A DNA stretch of 8,566 nt from JAEHDI01 sp035455185 (GCA_035455185.1 DATIFQ010000369.1:1-8566); one strand, 5' to 3'. Shown: positions 1 through 6,273, counted from the first letter of the stretch. The notes: a model not told the origin generated them from the letters alone. A program made the numbers and translations.

Positions 1-294
1 CGCGACTACCCGGCGGAGATCCAGGTGATGTGCGTCGGGCCGGTAGCGTTCGCCGGTATTCCGGGAGAACTGTTCGTCGAACTCGGGCGCAAGATCCGCC
101 AGGAGTCTCCGTTCCCGTACACCTTCGTCGTTTCGCTGGCGAACGACGATCTCGGATACATCGTTACCCGCGAATCGTTCGAACAGGGCAGCTACGAGCC
201 GACAAGCTCCCGCATGGCTCCGGGAAACGGGGAAATGGTCGCGGACAAGGCGATCGAGCTACTGCGAGAGCTCAAAAAGCAGGCCGAGCGCTGA
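1..294 (+). CDS. Neutral/alkaline ceramidase-like protein, C-terminal fragment
   Basis: This is the last 97 codons of a gene that begins before the window; the frame is open from base 1 and stops at TGA 292-294. The visible part reads as the end of the catalytic domain of the neutral/alkaline non-lysosomal ceramidase-like family: a hydrophobic strand with IPGE (residues 20-23 of the fragment), a helix LFVELGRKIR, then SPFPYTFVVSLAND, and a GY plus GSYEP segment before a charged helical tail ending LLRELKK. In this family such proteins are usually secreted or periplasmic amidohydrolases; many bacterial members are annotated this way without a proven ceramide substrate. The zinc-binding and nucleophile motifs lie upstream, so activity cannot be judged. 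The next gene is 79 bp away and has its own candidate promoter, so the two are probably not one operon. Confidence 0.75.
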   Translation, partial: RDYPAEIQVMCVGPVAFAGIPGELFVELGRKIRQESPFPYTFVVSLANDDLGYIVTRESFEQGSYEPTSSRMAPGNGEMVADKAIELLRELKKQAER

Positions 295-316
295 ATCCGG
301 AAGTCCCAAGATTCCA

Positions 317-346
317 TTGACAATTTCGGCGACCGCGTGATAGCGT
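317..346 (+). promoter_or_regulatory. Candidate sigma70-type promoter for the 3-hydroxyacyl-CoA dehydrogenase-like gene
   Basis: A perfect TTGACA lies at 317-322. After 18 bp comes TAGCGT at 341-346, which matches the -10 consensus at three positions and is preceded by TGA, giving an extended TGnTA form. The predicted transcript start, near 353, would leave a leader of about 20 nt before the ATG at 374. The -10 is weak and a chance match is possible. Confidence 0.42.
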
Positions 347-373
347 TGGCTCCGCGAAACGGAACAGGACCCC

Positions 374-1387
374 ATGAAGCGCCAGACTCCTGCCAAAGAT
401 AAACTGAATCCGAAAGACATCCCCGCAGGCGTGATCGGGCTCGGACTGATGGGCCACAGCATCATCGCCTGTCTCCTGTCGGCCGGGCATCCGGTGGTGG
501 GCGTGACTCGCAGTTTGACGCGGCACCGGGGAACACGCCGCCACGTGCTGGCCTTGCTGAGGCAGATGAAGCGGGAGGGTTTGCTGAAGCGCGAGCCGGG
601 GGCACTCATCGGAGGTCTTACGCTCTCGGAGGACTATGAGGACCTCGCGCGCTGCGGCATCGTCATCGAGTCGATCATCGAGGACATCGAAACGAAGAAG
701 CAGGCGTATCGCGCGGTTGAGGAAGCGGTGCCCGCGGACACTATCATCGGCAGCAACACGTCGTCGATTCCGCTGAGTCTCCTTCAGGCCGGCGCCGCTC
801 ACCCCGAACGGTTCGTCGGCATCCATTGGGACGAGCCGGCGCACGTGACGCGCTTCATGGAGATTATCGCGGGAGAGAAGACGCGACCGGATTACGCGCG
901 GAGAGTGAAGGCGCTTGCCGCCCTGTGGGGTAAGGAGCCGTCGCTGCTGCGCCGGGACGTGCGCGGGTTCATCACGAATCGGGTGTCGTATGCGATGTTC
1001 CGCGAAGCGTGCCACCTGGTGGATTCCGGCATCGCCACGGTGGAGGACGTGGACCGGTCCCTGCGAAACGATGTGGGCTGGTGGATTACCTTCGCCGGGC
1101 CGTTCCGCTACATGGACCTGATGGGCGTCGAGGCCTACTACCGCGTAATGAAGGATCTGCTCCCGGAACTCTCGACGAGCCCGGAGATCCCATCGCTGAT
1201 GCGGAGCGTGGTGGAGCCGGGCGGGCGCGGAATTTCGAATGGTCGTGGTTTCTACCGGTACACCACAGCTCAGTCGAAGCGCTGGGAGAAGCTCTTCCTG
1301 AAGTTCAACTACGAGATCCGGCGACTGGCAATGAAGTATCCGGAGGACGTCGGCAACCGGACCGCCGCGCGGCGCAAGGCGAAGTAG
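374..1387 (+). CDS. 3-hydroxyacyl-CoA dehydrogenase-family NAD(P)-dependent oxidoreductase
   Basis: A 337-residue cytoplasmic dehydrogenase. The N-terminal Rossmann domain has GLGLMG at residues 22-27 and continues through ESIIED (99-104) and SNTSSI (127-132). His151 (GIHWDEP) and Glu163 (MEII) are spaced 12 residues apart, as is the catalytic His-Glu pair of 3-hydroxyacyl-CoA dehydrogenases. GFITNRV (198-204) opens the helical C-terminal dimerisation domain, which ends near GFYRY. This fold also includes lambda-crystallin/L-gulonate 3-dehydrogenase and L-carnitine dehydrogenase, so the substrate may be a hydroxy acid rather than an acyl-CoA; no thiolase or enoyl-CoA hydratase is nearby. The end of the second beta strand reads VVGVTRS with no acidic residue where NAD-dependent members have Asp, so NADP use is possible. 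The ATG at 374 has AGGA (366-369) four bases upstream. The gene converges on the SDR gene, 17 bp away. Confidence 0.85.
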   Translation: MKRQTPAKDKLNPKDIPAGVIGLGLMGHSIIACLLSAGHPVVGVTRSLTRHRGTRRHVLALLRQMKREGLLKREPGALIGGLTLSEDYEDLARCGIVIESIIEDIETKKQAYRAVEEAVPADTIIGSNTSSIPLSLLQAGAAHPERFVGIHWDEPAHVTRFMEIIAGEKTRPDYARRVKALAALWGKEPSLLRRDVRGFITNRVSYAMFREACHLVDSGIATVEDVDRSLRNDVGWWITFAGPFRYMDLMGVEAYYRVMKDLLPELSTSPEIPSLMRSVVEPGGRGISNGRGFYRYTTAQSKRWEKLFLKFNYEIRRLAMKYPEDVGNRTAARRKAK

Positions 1388-1412
1388 CGGCGCCGAAGTC
1401 GCGTCTACTTCG
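1380..1412. terminator. Inverted repeat between convergent genes, possible bidirectional terminator
   Basis: CGAAGTAG (1380-1387) and CTACTTCG (1405-1412) form a perfect 8-bp inverted repeat around a 17-nt loop that itself contains the palindrome CGGCGCCG (1388-1395). The left arm ends with the TAG stop of the + strand dehydrogenase, and the right arm begins with the complement of the TAG stop of the - strand SDR gene. The position suits a shared transcription terminator, but there is no run of T on either side, so intrinsic termination is unproven. Confidence 0.35.
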
Positions 1413-2157
1413 ATGTCCAGCCTCCGTCGACCGTTAGAAACGCGCCGGTGACGTAGGAGGCTTCATCAGAGGCCAGAAACAGTGCCGCATAGGCGACTTC
1501 ACGCGGGTAGCCGACGCGCCCCAACACCGTCTGACCACATTGCCAGTCATAGTTGGGCGCTCCGGGTACTGGCGAGATCCGGGTCTGAATTGGCCCCGGG
1601 CAGAGCGCGTTGACGCGGACATTGTGCGGGCCATAGTCGTACGCTGCACTGAGAGTGAAACCAAGCTGCGCTGACTTGGTCGCCGTGTACGCGACAGAGG
1701 TGGGGCAGCCTACCATCGCCTGAATCGAGACGACATTCACGATCGAGCCTCTCTTCTGGGCGATCATGTACGGCAACGCCTCCTTGGTGAAGTACTGGGT
1801 CCCCATCAGCGCGACGCCGATACACCGTTCCCACTCCTCCCGGCTTGCCTCCAGCACACCGTGGAAATCGGGGCTTAAATAGGCGGCGTTGTTCACAAGG
1901 ACGTCGATGCGGCCGTTCCGCGCGGCCGCCATCTTCACCGCGCGCGCAACGTCTTCAGGCTCGGACACGTCACAACGGCAGAACTCCGCTTCCCTGCCCT
2001 GCTGCCGGATGCCGGACACTGTCTGAGCTCCGGGCTCCTCCTCAACATCCGCGACCAGAACCCACGCACCTTCTTCAGAGAACAGTTCACTGATTGCCCG
2101 GCCGATGCCGTTGGCGCCGCCGGTGACGATGGCAACCTTGTCTTTCAACCTGTCCAT
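1405..2157 (-). CDS. Short-chain dehydrogenase/reductase (SDR)
   Basis: A classical SDR of 250 residues, the usual length. From the chosen ATG (2155-2157) the order is: cofactor motif TGGANGIG (12-19), an Asp at the end of the second strand (37, favouring NAD), CDV (62-64), NNA (89-91), Ser144, and YTATK with Tyr157 and Lys161 as the catalytic tyrosine and lysine. It ends in the common GAFLTVDGG tail. A TTG two codons upstream is also in frame, but AGGGA lies eight bases before the ATG and almost on top of the TTG, so ATG is preferred. It is the third gene of the - strand operon, 11 nt after the enolase-superfamily gene, which fits an alcohol or sugar (acid) dehydrogenase in the same pathway. 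The C-terminal half has an unusual PVPGAPNYDW insert after the PGPI motif. The substrate is not readable from sequence. Confidence 0.9.
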   Translation of the reverse strand: MDRLKDKVAIVTGGANGIGRAISELFSEEGAWVLVADVEEEPGAQTVSGIRQQGREAEFCRCDVSEPEDVARAVKMAAARNGRIDVLVNNAAYLSPDFHGVLEASREEWERCIGVALMGTQYFTKEALPYMIAQKRGSIVNVVSIQAMVGCPTSVAYTATKSAQLGFTLSAAYDYGPHNVRVNALCPGPIQTRISPVPGAPNYDWQCGQTVLGRVGYPREVAYAALFLASDEASYVTGAFLTVDGGWTSK

Positions 2158-2168
2158 ATCCAAAGTCC

Positions 2169-3314
2169 CTATCCCACGCGGTATTTCACGATAGCGCTCT
2201 CATCCACCTCGACACCGAGACCAGGACCCTGCGGCACGTCAACGTAGCCATCCTTCATTCGCAGCGGGTTGCGGCACATCTCCCGGCTCAGCGGGCCGCT
2301 GGTTACGTTGAACTCGACGAAGACGGACCGCCGCATAAACGCATTCAAGTGGAGCGAGGCGGCCGTCAGGAGATCGGAAATCCAGGCGTGGGGAACGCAC
2401 AGCCGGTTGTACAACTCGGTCATGTGGACGATCTTTCTCGCAGTGGTAAGACCGCCGCAGCGCGAAATATCCGGCTGAACGACGTCCACTTTTCCACGCT
2501 CGATCAGCATCTGGAAGCCCCATTCGGTCGATTCCTGCTCGCCGCAGGCGATCAGCGTGTCGACCGCGGTGGCAACTTGCGCGTAGCCGTCGTAGTCCTC
2601 CGGCGAGAGCAGCTCCTCGATGAAGAACGGCTTGAACGGTTCGAGCCGACGCACGACGCCGATCGCTTCCTTGGCTGTGCGATGAACGTACCAGCCGGTA
2701 TCGACCAGCAGGTCAACTCTATCTCCCAACGCGCGGCGGGCCGCCTCCACAAGGAGAACGTCGCGGTCGCGGTCTTGCCCGAACACGCCCCAGCCGAACT
2801 TCACGGCCGTGAAGCCCTGATCTACGTAATGGCGGCAGGCGTCCGCCATTGACGCGGGGTCCGGGCGGAACAGCGTGCTCGCATAGGCCCTGACCTTGTC
2901 GCGCTGGCCTCCGCCGAGAAGCTTGTACACCGGCTTGCCAACGGCTTTTCCGATGATGTCCCAGAGTGCGATGTCGATGCCGGAGATCACCTGGATCGCG
3001 GCGCCGCGGCGTCCGTAGTAGACGGACGCCATGTACATCTTGTGCCAGAGCCGCTCGACTTCGAACGGGTCCTCGCCGATCAGAACGGACCGCAGTCCCT
3101 GAAATCCCGGGGTTGCACCCTCCGAGGGCGCCTCCACAATCGCGCGTGCGATGTGGGGCTGGGTCTCGATGTCAGCGTATCCGGTGATCCCGGCGTCGGT
3201 ACTGACCCGAACAATGCCGAGATACTTGACCCCGTACGCCTCTTCGGAACCTTCCGGCGCGTCATAGGCGCCCGGAGCCTCCAGGACGATCAGTTCAACA
3301 TCGGAAATCTTCAC
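2169..3314 (-). CDS. Enolase-superfamily (mandelate racemase/muconate lactonizing) enzyme, probable acid-sugar dehydratase
   Basis: A 381-residue enolase-superfamily protein starting at GTG 3312-3314, with GGAG ten bases upstream. The N-terminal alpha/beta capping domain (1-105) is followed by GIDIALWD (112-119) and the TIM barrel. Candidate metal ligands are Asp205 (LLVDTGW), Glu233 (FIEEL) and Glu259 (CGEQE). Asp282 (QPDISRCGG) and His309 (VPHAW) are 27 residues apart, as in the Asp-His dyad of mandelate racemase, placing it in the MR subgroup. The second-strand KxK motif is K172-F-G174, so the second lysine is absent and abstraction from the substrate probably relies on the His-Asp dyad. 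In this subgroup such proteins are commonly acid-sugar dehydratases, sometimes racemases or cycloisomerases. The start overlaps the end of the upstream amidohydrolase gene by 20 nt and the stop is 11 nt from the SDR start, indicating translational coupling. The longer open frame upstream (to 3413) only overlaps the amidohydrolase gene. Confidence 0.88.
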   Translation of the reverse strand: MKISDVELIVLEAPGAYDAPEGSEEAYGVKYLGIVRVSTDAGITGYADIETQPHIARAIVEAPSEGATPGFQGLRSVLIGEDPFEVERLWHKMYMASVYYGRRGAAIQVISGIDIALWDIIGKAVGKPVYKLLGGGQRDKVRAYASTLFRPDPASMADACRHYVDQGFTAVKFGWGVFGQDRDRDVLLVEAARRALGDRVDLLVDTGWYVHRTAKEAIGVVRRLEPFKPFFIEELLSPEDYDGYAQVATAVDTLIACGEQESTEWGFQMLIERGKVDVVQPDISRCGGLTTARKIVHMTELYNRLCVPHAWISDLLTAASLHLNAFMRRSVFVEFNVTSGPLSREMCRNPLRMKDGYVDVPQGPGLGVEVDESAIVKYRVG

Positions 3315-4167
3315 GGTTGGTTTGCTCCAATCCGAGGTACTCCAGTGTGGGGCTTGCGATAAGCCGCTCGATGTCGTCCGGCGCGAGGCGGGGCAGATTG
3401 GTTCCTTCCACAAGCCTGTTGAAGTTCCGCAGCGCGTCGATGGAAGCCTCGGGCGTGGTGAACGGGTAGTCGGAGCCGAACAGTAACTTGTCTAGAACGC
3501 CGTACTCTTTCGCGGTGATCAGGGCGTTGTAGAACTGCCACGGGCGATAGTGAAGCGCCGAAATGTCCGCGTAGAAATTGGGCTGCTTGCGAATCAGCAC
3601 CAGCGTGTCGTCGATCCACGGATGGCCGAGGTGCGCAATGACCATCTTCAAGTCCGGGAATGCCAGAGCGACGTCTTCGAGCAGGATTGGCAAGGCGTAC
3701 TTCGACGGCGCCTTCCTGGGAAATGTCGTTCCCTGGTGAATCATAATCGGCACGCGGCGGGCCTGGCAGAATTCATACACCGCCATCATGCGCGGATCGG
3801 TGGGGTGAACGTTCTGGTAGACCGGTCCCAGCTTGACCCCGCGCAGTTTTAGCTTTCCAATCGCATGCTCGAGCGTCTCGCGGACGTCGTCCACCGACGG
3901 ATCGACCCCGGCGAAACCGATGACCTTGTCCGGATGCAGCGCGGCGTATTCGGCGATGTACTCGTTTGGAGTGAATATCCCAGAGTGAAACGCGCGCATC
4001 CCGAATACGATCACCTTGTCCACACCCGCCATGGCTTTCCAGTGTTTGTCGGATGTGACGTTCAGATCGATCGGATGCCCGCGCGAACGCAGATTCGCCT
4101 CGCGTACGAACTCGTCCGATAGATGCCCGGGGTAGGCGAACACATGGCTATGGCAGTCAACGATCAC
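3295..4167 (-). CDS. Metal-dependent amidohydrolase (amidohydrolase 2 / ACMSD-like TIM barrel)
   Basis: A 290-residue PF04909-type hydrolase starting at GTG 4165-4167, with a strong GGAGG nine bases upstream; the protein begins directly with the first strand. Metal-site residues appear in order: CHSH (His6, His8), His144 (IMIHQGTTF), His179 (IAHLGHP) and Asp233 (LFGSDYPF). RGVKLGP (109-115) contributes Lys112. The family holds lactonases, decarboxylases (ACMSD, orsellinate) and 2-pyrone-4,6-dicarboxylate hydrolase. Next to an acid-sugar-type dehydratase and an SDR, the most economical reading is a sugar-lactone hydrolase, though a decarboxylase is not excluded. It has no signal peptide, so it acts in the cytoplasm. 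It is the first gene of the - strand operon and overlaps the next gene by 20 nt; a divergent gene starts 102 bp away. The open frame continues to 4713, but that part runs antisense to the deacylase gene and is not coding. Confidence 0.87.
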   Translation of the reverse strand: MIVDCHSHVFAYPGHLSDEFVREANLRSRGHPIDLNVTSDKHWKAMAGVDKVIVFGMRAFHSGIFTPNEYIAEYAALHPDKVIGFAGVDPSVDDVRETLEHAIGKLKLRGVKLGPVYQNVHPTDPRMMAVYEFCQARRVPIMIHQGTTFPRKAPSKYALPILLEDVALAFPDLKMVIAHLGHPWIDDTLVLIRKQPNFYADISALHYRPWQFYNALITAKEYGVLDKLLFGSDYPFTTPEASIDALRNFNRLVEGTNLPRLAPDDIERLIASPTLEYLGLEQTNREDFRC

Positions 4168-4198
4168 GCAATCTCTCCTCCGTCGGAATGCCTCGGAC

Positions 4199-4204
4199 AC
4201 TGTA
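4199..4204 (-). promoter_or_regulatory. Possible -10 element of the amidohydrolase operon
   Basis: The 102-bp gap between the divergent starts must hold promoters for both operons. On the - strand TACAGT matches the -10 consensus at four of six positions and lies about 31 bases before the GTG start, but no convincing -35 is visible at 16-18 bp. On the + strand I see only a weak TAGTCT at 4251-4256. Confidence 0.22.
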
Positions 4205-4269
4205 GCACGCCGGGAAACGGCCCGAAAAGTGGCGCGCCCCTCGGCCGTGGTAGTCTCATCAATGCTCCC

Positions 4270-5298
4270 ATGCCAGAAGTCATCTACGATCCTGCATCCA
4301 TCGATTTTGACCGTCCCGGGAAGCATCACTACCAGCTTGCGTTCCACCTCGATTCGAGCTGGGGCTACTCGCTGGTTCCATTGACGATCATCAACGGGTT
4401 GCGCGTCGGTTCCGGCGAGGCGCCGCCCGGAGTGGCCGCGTTCGGCGGGACGCACGGTAACGAGTGGGAAGGGCAGGTGGCCGTCAAGCGGCTCTGCCAG
4501 GACCTCGACCCGGACGTAATGCGTGGCCGGGTGATCCTGATACCGCAGTTGAGCGAGAGCGCTTGCATCGCCAACACGCGGGTATCGCCGCTCGACGGTG
4601 TGAACATGAACCGTGCGTTCCCGGGTAATCCCCGTGGAACGGTCTCTTTCCGGATCTCCCATTTCGTTAAGACACGAATCTTCCCGCTGGTGCGGGTGGT
4701 TCTCGACATCCACTCGGGTGGTTACGAGGGGGGATTCGCGGTTCCGACGACTTCATTTCATCCGATCCCGGACCCGGTCCAACGAGCCGAGATCGCGATG
4801 GTGGCCGAGCTGTTCGATCCCCCGTTCATCATGATCTACTCGAGCCAGATGGCTTCCGGGCTGCTGACCGACGAAGCCGAGGCCGAAGGCAAGATCACCG
4901 TCGGCGGGGAGTTCGGCTACGGCGAGTCGGTCAACCCGAAGGGAACGCTGCACGCGTATGAGGGGATCAGAAACGTGCTGCGGCATTACGGAATCATCGA
5001 GGGCGAAGTGGTGAAGATCGACCCGCGGCGCGAAAGCCGGCCGCGGTTCATCGAGGCCGCCAACCTGGAGGATTACGTTCCCTGCCCCGCCAACAGCATC
5101 TGGGAGCCCGTGGTGGAACTGGGTGCGGACGTGGCGAAGGGCGATCTGCTCGGCCGCCTCCACGACTTCGCCGACCATTCCTCGGAACCGATCGAGATCT
5201 GGGCGCATCGCTCGGGGGTGGTCGCGATGCTTCACATGCCCGCGGTCTCCCGAAAAGGGGACACGCTGTTTGTCATCTGCCGTGACGCCCAACTGTAA
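4270..5298 (+). CDS. Succinylglutamate desuccinylase/aspartoacylase-family zinc deacylase
   Basis: A 342-residue zinc carboxypeptidase-fold protein (M14-like, AstE/ASPA group). Zinc ligands are visible as HGNE (His62, Glu65) and DIHSGG (His148). NMNRAFPG (112-119) is the substrate-binding asparagine-arginine motif of the group, and Glu214 (GGEFGYGE) is the probable catalytic glutamate. From about residue 265 comes a beta-rich, lipoyl-like C-terminal domain (WEPVVELGADVAKGDLLG), typical of the group. Known members remove acyl groups from amino acids: N-succinylglutamate, N-acetylaspartate, and N-acetyl-diaminobutyrate in ectoine breakdown (DoeB). No ectoine or arginine genes are nearby, so the substrate is open. 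ATG 4270 is the first start compatible with the divergent amidohydrolase gene, although no good ribosome binding site precedes it. The open frame back to 4123 overlaps the amidohydrolase start. A transporter gene follows after 36 bp, probably co-transcribed. Confidence 0.87.
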   Translation: MPEVIYDPASIDFDRPGKHHYQLAFHLDSSWGYSLVPLTIINGLRVGSGEAPPGVAAFGGTHGNEWEGQVAVKRLCQDLDPDVMRGRVILIPQLSESACIANTRVSPLDGVNMNRAFPGNPRGTVSFRISHFVKTRIFPLVRVVLDIHSGGYEGGFAVPTTSFHPIPDPVQRAEIAMVAELFDPPFIMIYSSQMASGLLTDEAEAEGKITVGGEFGYGESVNPKGTLHAYEGIRNVLRHYGIIEGEVVKIDPRRESRPRFIEAANLEDYVPCPANSIWEPVVELGADVAKGDLLGRLHDFADHSSEPIEIWAHRSGVVAMLHMPAVSRKGDTLFVICRDAQL

Positions 5299-5334
5299 GG
5301 CTGGGGACCCGAAACGGGCCGGGAGATTGAACGA

Positions 5335-5808
5335 ATGACCGCCGGACACGCTTACATGCTCCTCTCGCTGGTGAGCTTCAGCCTCATCGGCATCTTCGCG
5401 AAGGTTGCGGACGGGAGAGACTGCCGGCCGGCAGCCCTGTACGCTCTGGTCTACTTCTGGGCACTTGCACTGGTTTCTGCGTTCGCTTTCGGCCTCAGGG
5501 GCGTGACCGCTGGAGCGCCGGCTCAGGTGTACTGGATCGCGTTGCCGTTCGGGATGTGCGCCGCCGTGGCCGGTATCGCCTTCCAGATTGGGATTCGATA
5601 CGGGAAGATCTCGACAAGCTGGCTCGTCATCAACCTTTCGGCTGCGATTCCGACTGTCGGCTCGATTCTGATTTACCGCGAGCCGGTGAGTGCACGGAAG
5701 CTGGTGGTGATCTCCCTGGTGGTGATCTCCATCCTGCTTCTGTGGAAGGACAAGCAGGTGGAGGACGCCCGCAACGCAAGCCGGCTTCCCGCCGGGGAGG
5801 AGGGCTGA
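5335..5808 (+). CDS. EamA/DMT-type transporter, N-terminal half protein
   Basis: A 157-residue integral membrane protein with five predicted helices (about 6-22, 33-54, 65-87, 94-113, 122-137) and a charged C-terminal tail. This is one EamA repeat; full-size EamA proteins have two repeats and about 290-300 residues. The IYREPVS motif (Arg115-Glu116) before the last helix is typical of the repeat. The second half is encoded next door in the same frame after TGA plus one codon, so the pair either forms a heterodimer or is one gene interrupted by a stop. The last helix contains LVVIS twice, from a perfect 15-bp tandem repeat (5701-5730). GGGAG lies nine bases before the ATG. The gene follows the deacylase by 36 bp, which suggests transport of its substrate or product. 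The transported compound is unknown. Confidence 0.75.
   Translation: MTAGHAYMLLSLVSFSLIGIFAKVADGRDCRPAALYALVYFWALALVSAFAFGLRGVTAGAPAQVYWIALPFGMCAAVAGIAFQIGIRYGKISTSWLVINLSAAIPTVGSILIYREPVSARKLVVISLVVISILLLWKDKQVEDARNASRLPAGEEG
5701..5730 (+). repeat. Perfect 15-bp tandem duplication within a membrane helix
   Basis: The unit CTGGTGGTGATCTCC occurs twice without interruption (5701-5715 and 5716-5730), in frame, each copy encoding LVVIS. All synonymous positions are identical, which points to a recent slippage duplication rather than codon convergence. It lengthens or shifts the fifth helix of the first EamA half by five residues. Confidence 0.9.
5794..5804 (+). promoter_or_regulatory. Strong ribosome binding site for the second EamA half
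   Basis: GGGGAGGAGGG lies inside the last codons of the upstream half gene. Its AGGAGGG core ends seven bases before the ATG at 5812. This near-perfect site argues that the second half is translated on its own, coupled to termination at the TGA (5806-5808) just downstream of it, rather than by stop-codon readthrough. Confidence 0.7.
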
Positions 5809-5811
5809 GTC

Positions 5812-6231
5812 ATGTGGCTGCGGATGATGCTGATCGCGTTCGTCACCAACGGCCTGGGCCCGTTCGGCTTGAAGATTCTCGCCGAAGCCAACCTCTCGCA
5901 GCAGTTCCGATACCAGTACCTCGCCGCCTGGTACGGCGGCGGTTTCCTCCTCGGTCTAGTCGCGCTGCTGGGTAGCAAGGTCCGGCCGCGGTGGGACGAG
6001 GCGGTGATCGCAGGAGTGATGGGGCTGGGCAGTTTCGGCGGGCAGCTCTTCTCGGCCCTGGCGCTCGAGGCGAACGTGCCCGGGCACATCGTCTTTCCAG
6101 TGACGACCGGAGGGAATCTGTTCCTCGTGTCCGCAGCCGGCTTGCTATTGTTCCGGGAGAGGATCGGGGGCTACGGCGTAGCCGGTATCCTGACTGGAAT
6201 TGTTTCACTCGTCCTGCTGAGCATGAGCTGA
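5812..6231 (+). CDS. EamA/DMT-type transporter, C-terminal half protein
   Basis: A 139-residue integral membrane protein with five predicted helices (about 3-21, 35-53, 64-85, 91-113, 120-137), the second EamA repeat. Its LFRERIG motif places Arg115-Glu116 at exactly the same residue numbers as IYREPVS in the preceding half, evidence that the two are homologous repeats. It starts three bases after the previous stop codon and in the same frame; a single sense codon in place of that TGA would give a 298-residue fusion, the normal length of a full EamA transporter. The ribosome binding site at 5794-5804 supports separate translation. The protein would act in the inner membrane together with its partner. 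Function is known only at family level: metabolite transport, often efflux. Confidence 0.75.
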   Translation: MWLRMMLIAFVTNGLGPFGLKILAEANLSQQFRYQYLAAWYGGGFLLGLVALLGSKVRPRWDEAVIAGVMGLGSFGGQLFSALALEANVPGHIVFPVTTGGNLFLVSAAGLLLFRERIGGYGVAGILTGIVSLVLLSMS

Positions 6232-6234
6232 CCG

Positions 6235-6260
6235 CCGGTGAAAACGATCCGGTTTTCCGG
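6235..6260. other. Small imperfect hairpin between the transporter and the DUF1080 gene
   Basis: CCGG (6235-6238) with AAAAC (6241-6245) can pair with GTTTTCCGG (6252-6260), leaving a two-base bulge and a loop of six. It begins four bases after the transporter stop. No T-run follows, so it is a poor intrinsic terminator; it could be an operator or a chance structure. Confidence 0.28.
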
Positions 6261-6273
6261 TAAGCTCCTAAGA

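Noticed and set aside
272..1015. Long - strand open frame antisense to the 3-hydroxyacyl-CoA dehydrogenase-like gene
   Set aside because: Its translation is rich in Arg, His and Pro with no recognisable motif, and it lies opposite a gene with clear family motifs. It is a high-GC shadow frame.
3315..3413. Extended start of the enolase-superfamily gene
   Set aside because: The extra 33 residues overlap conserved amidohydrolase coding sequence and look random; the GTG at 3314 has a GGAG and gives the usual family start.
4123..4269. Extended start of the deacylase gene
   Set aside because: It would overlap the divergent amidohydrolase start and occupy the only promoter space; the family fold begins after ATG 4270.
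4168..4713. N-terminal extension of the amidohydrolase frame
   Set aside because: It runs antisense through the conserved zinc-binding region of the deacylase gene. The GTG at 4167 has a strong ribosome binding site and places the CHSH motif at the usual N-terminal position.
4753..5349. 198-codon - strand open frame opposite the deacylase
   Set aside because: No motif is seen, the composition is shadow-like, and it is fully antisense to a well-supported gene.
5806..5808. TGA as a selenocysteine codon
   Set aside because: No SECIS-like hairpin is evident directly after the TGA, EamA transporters are not known selenoproteins, and a strong ribosome binding site serves the ATG just downstream.
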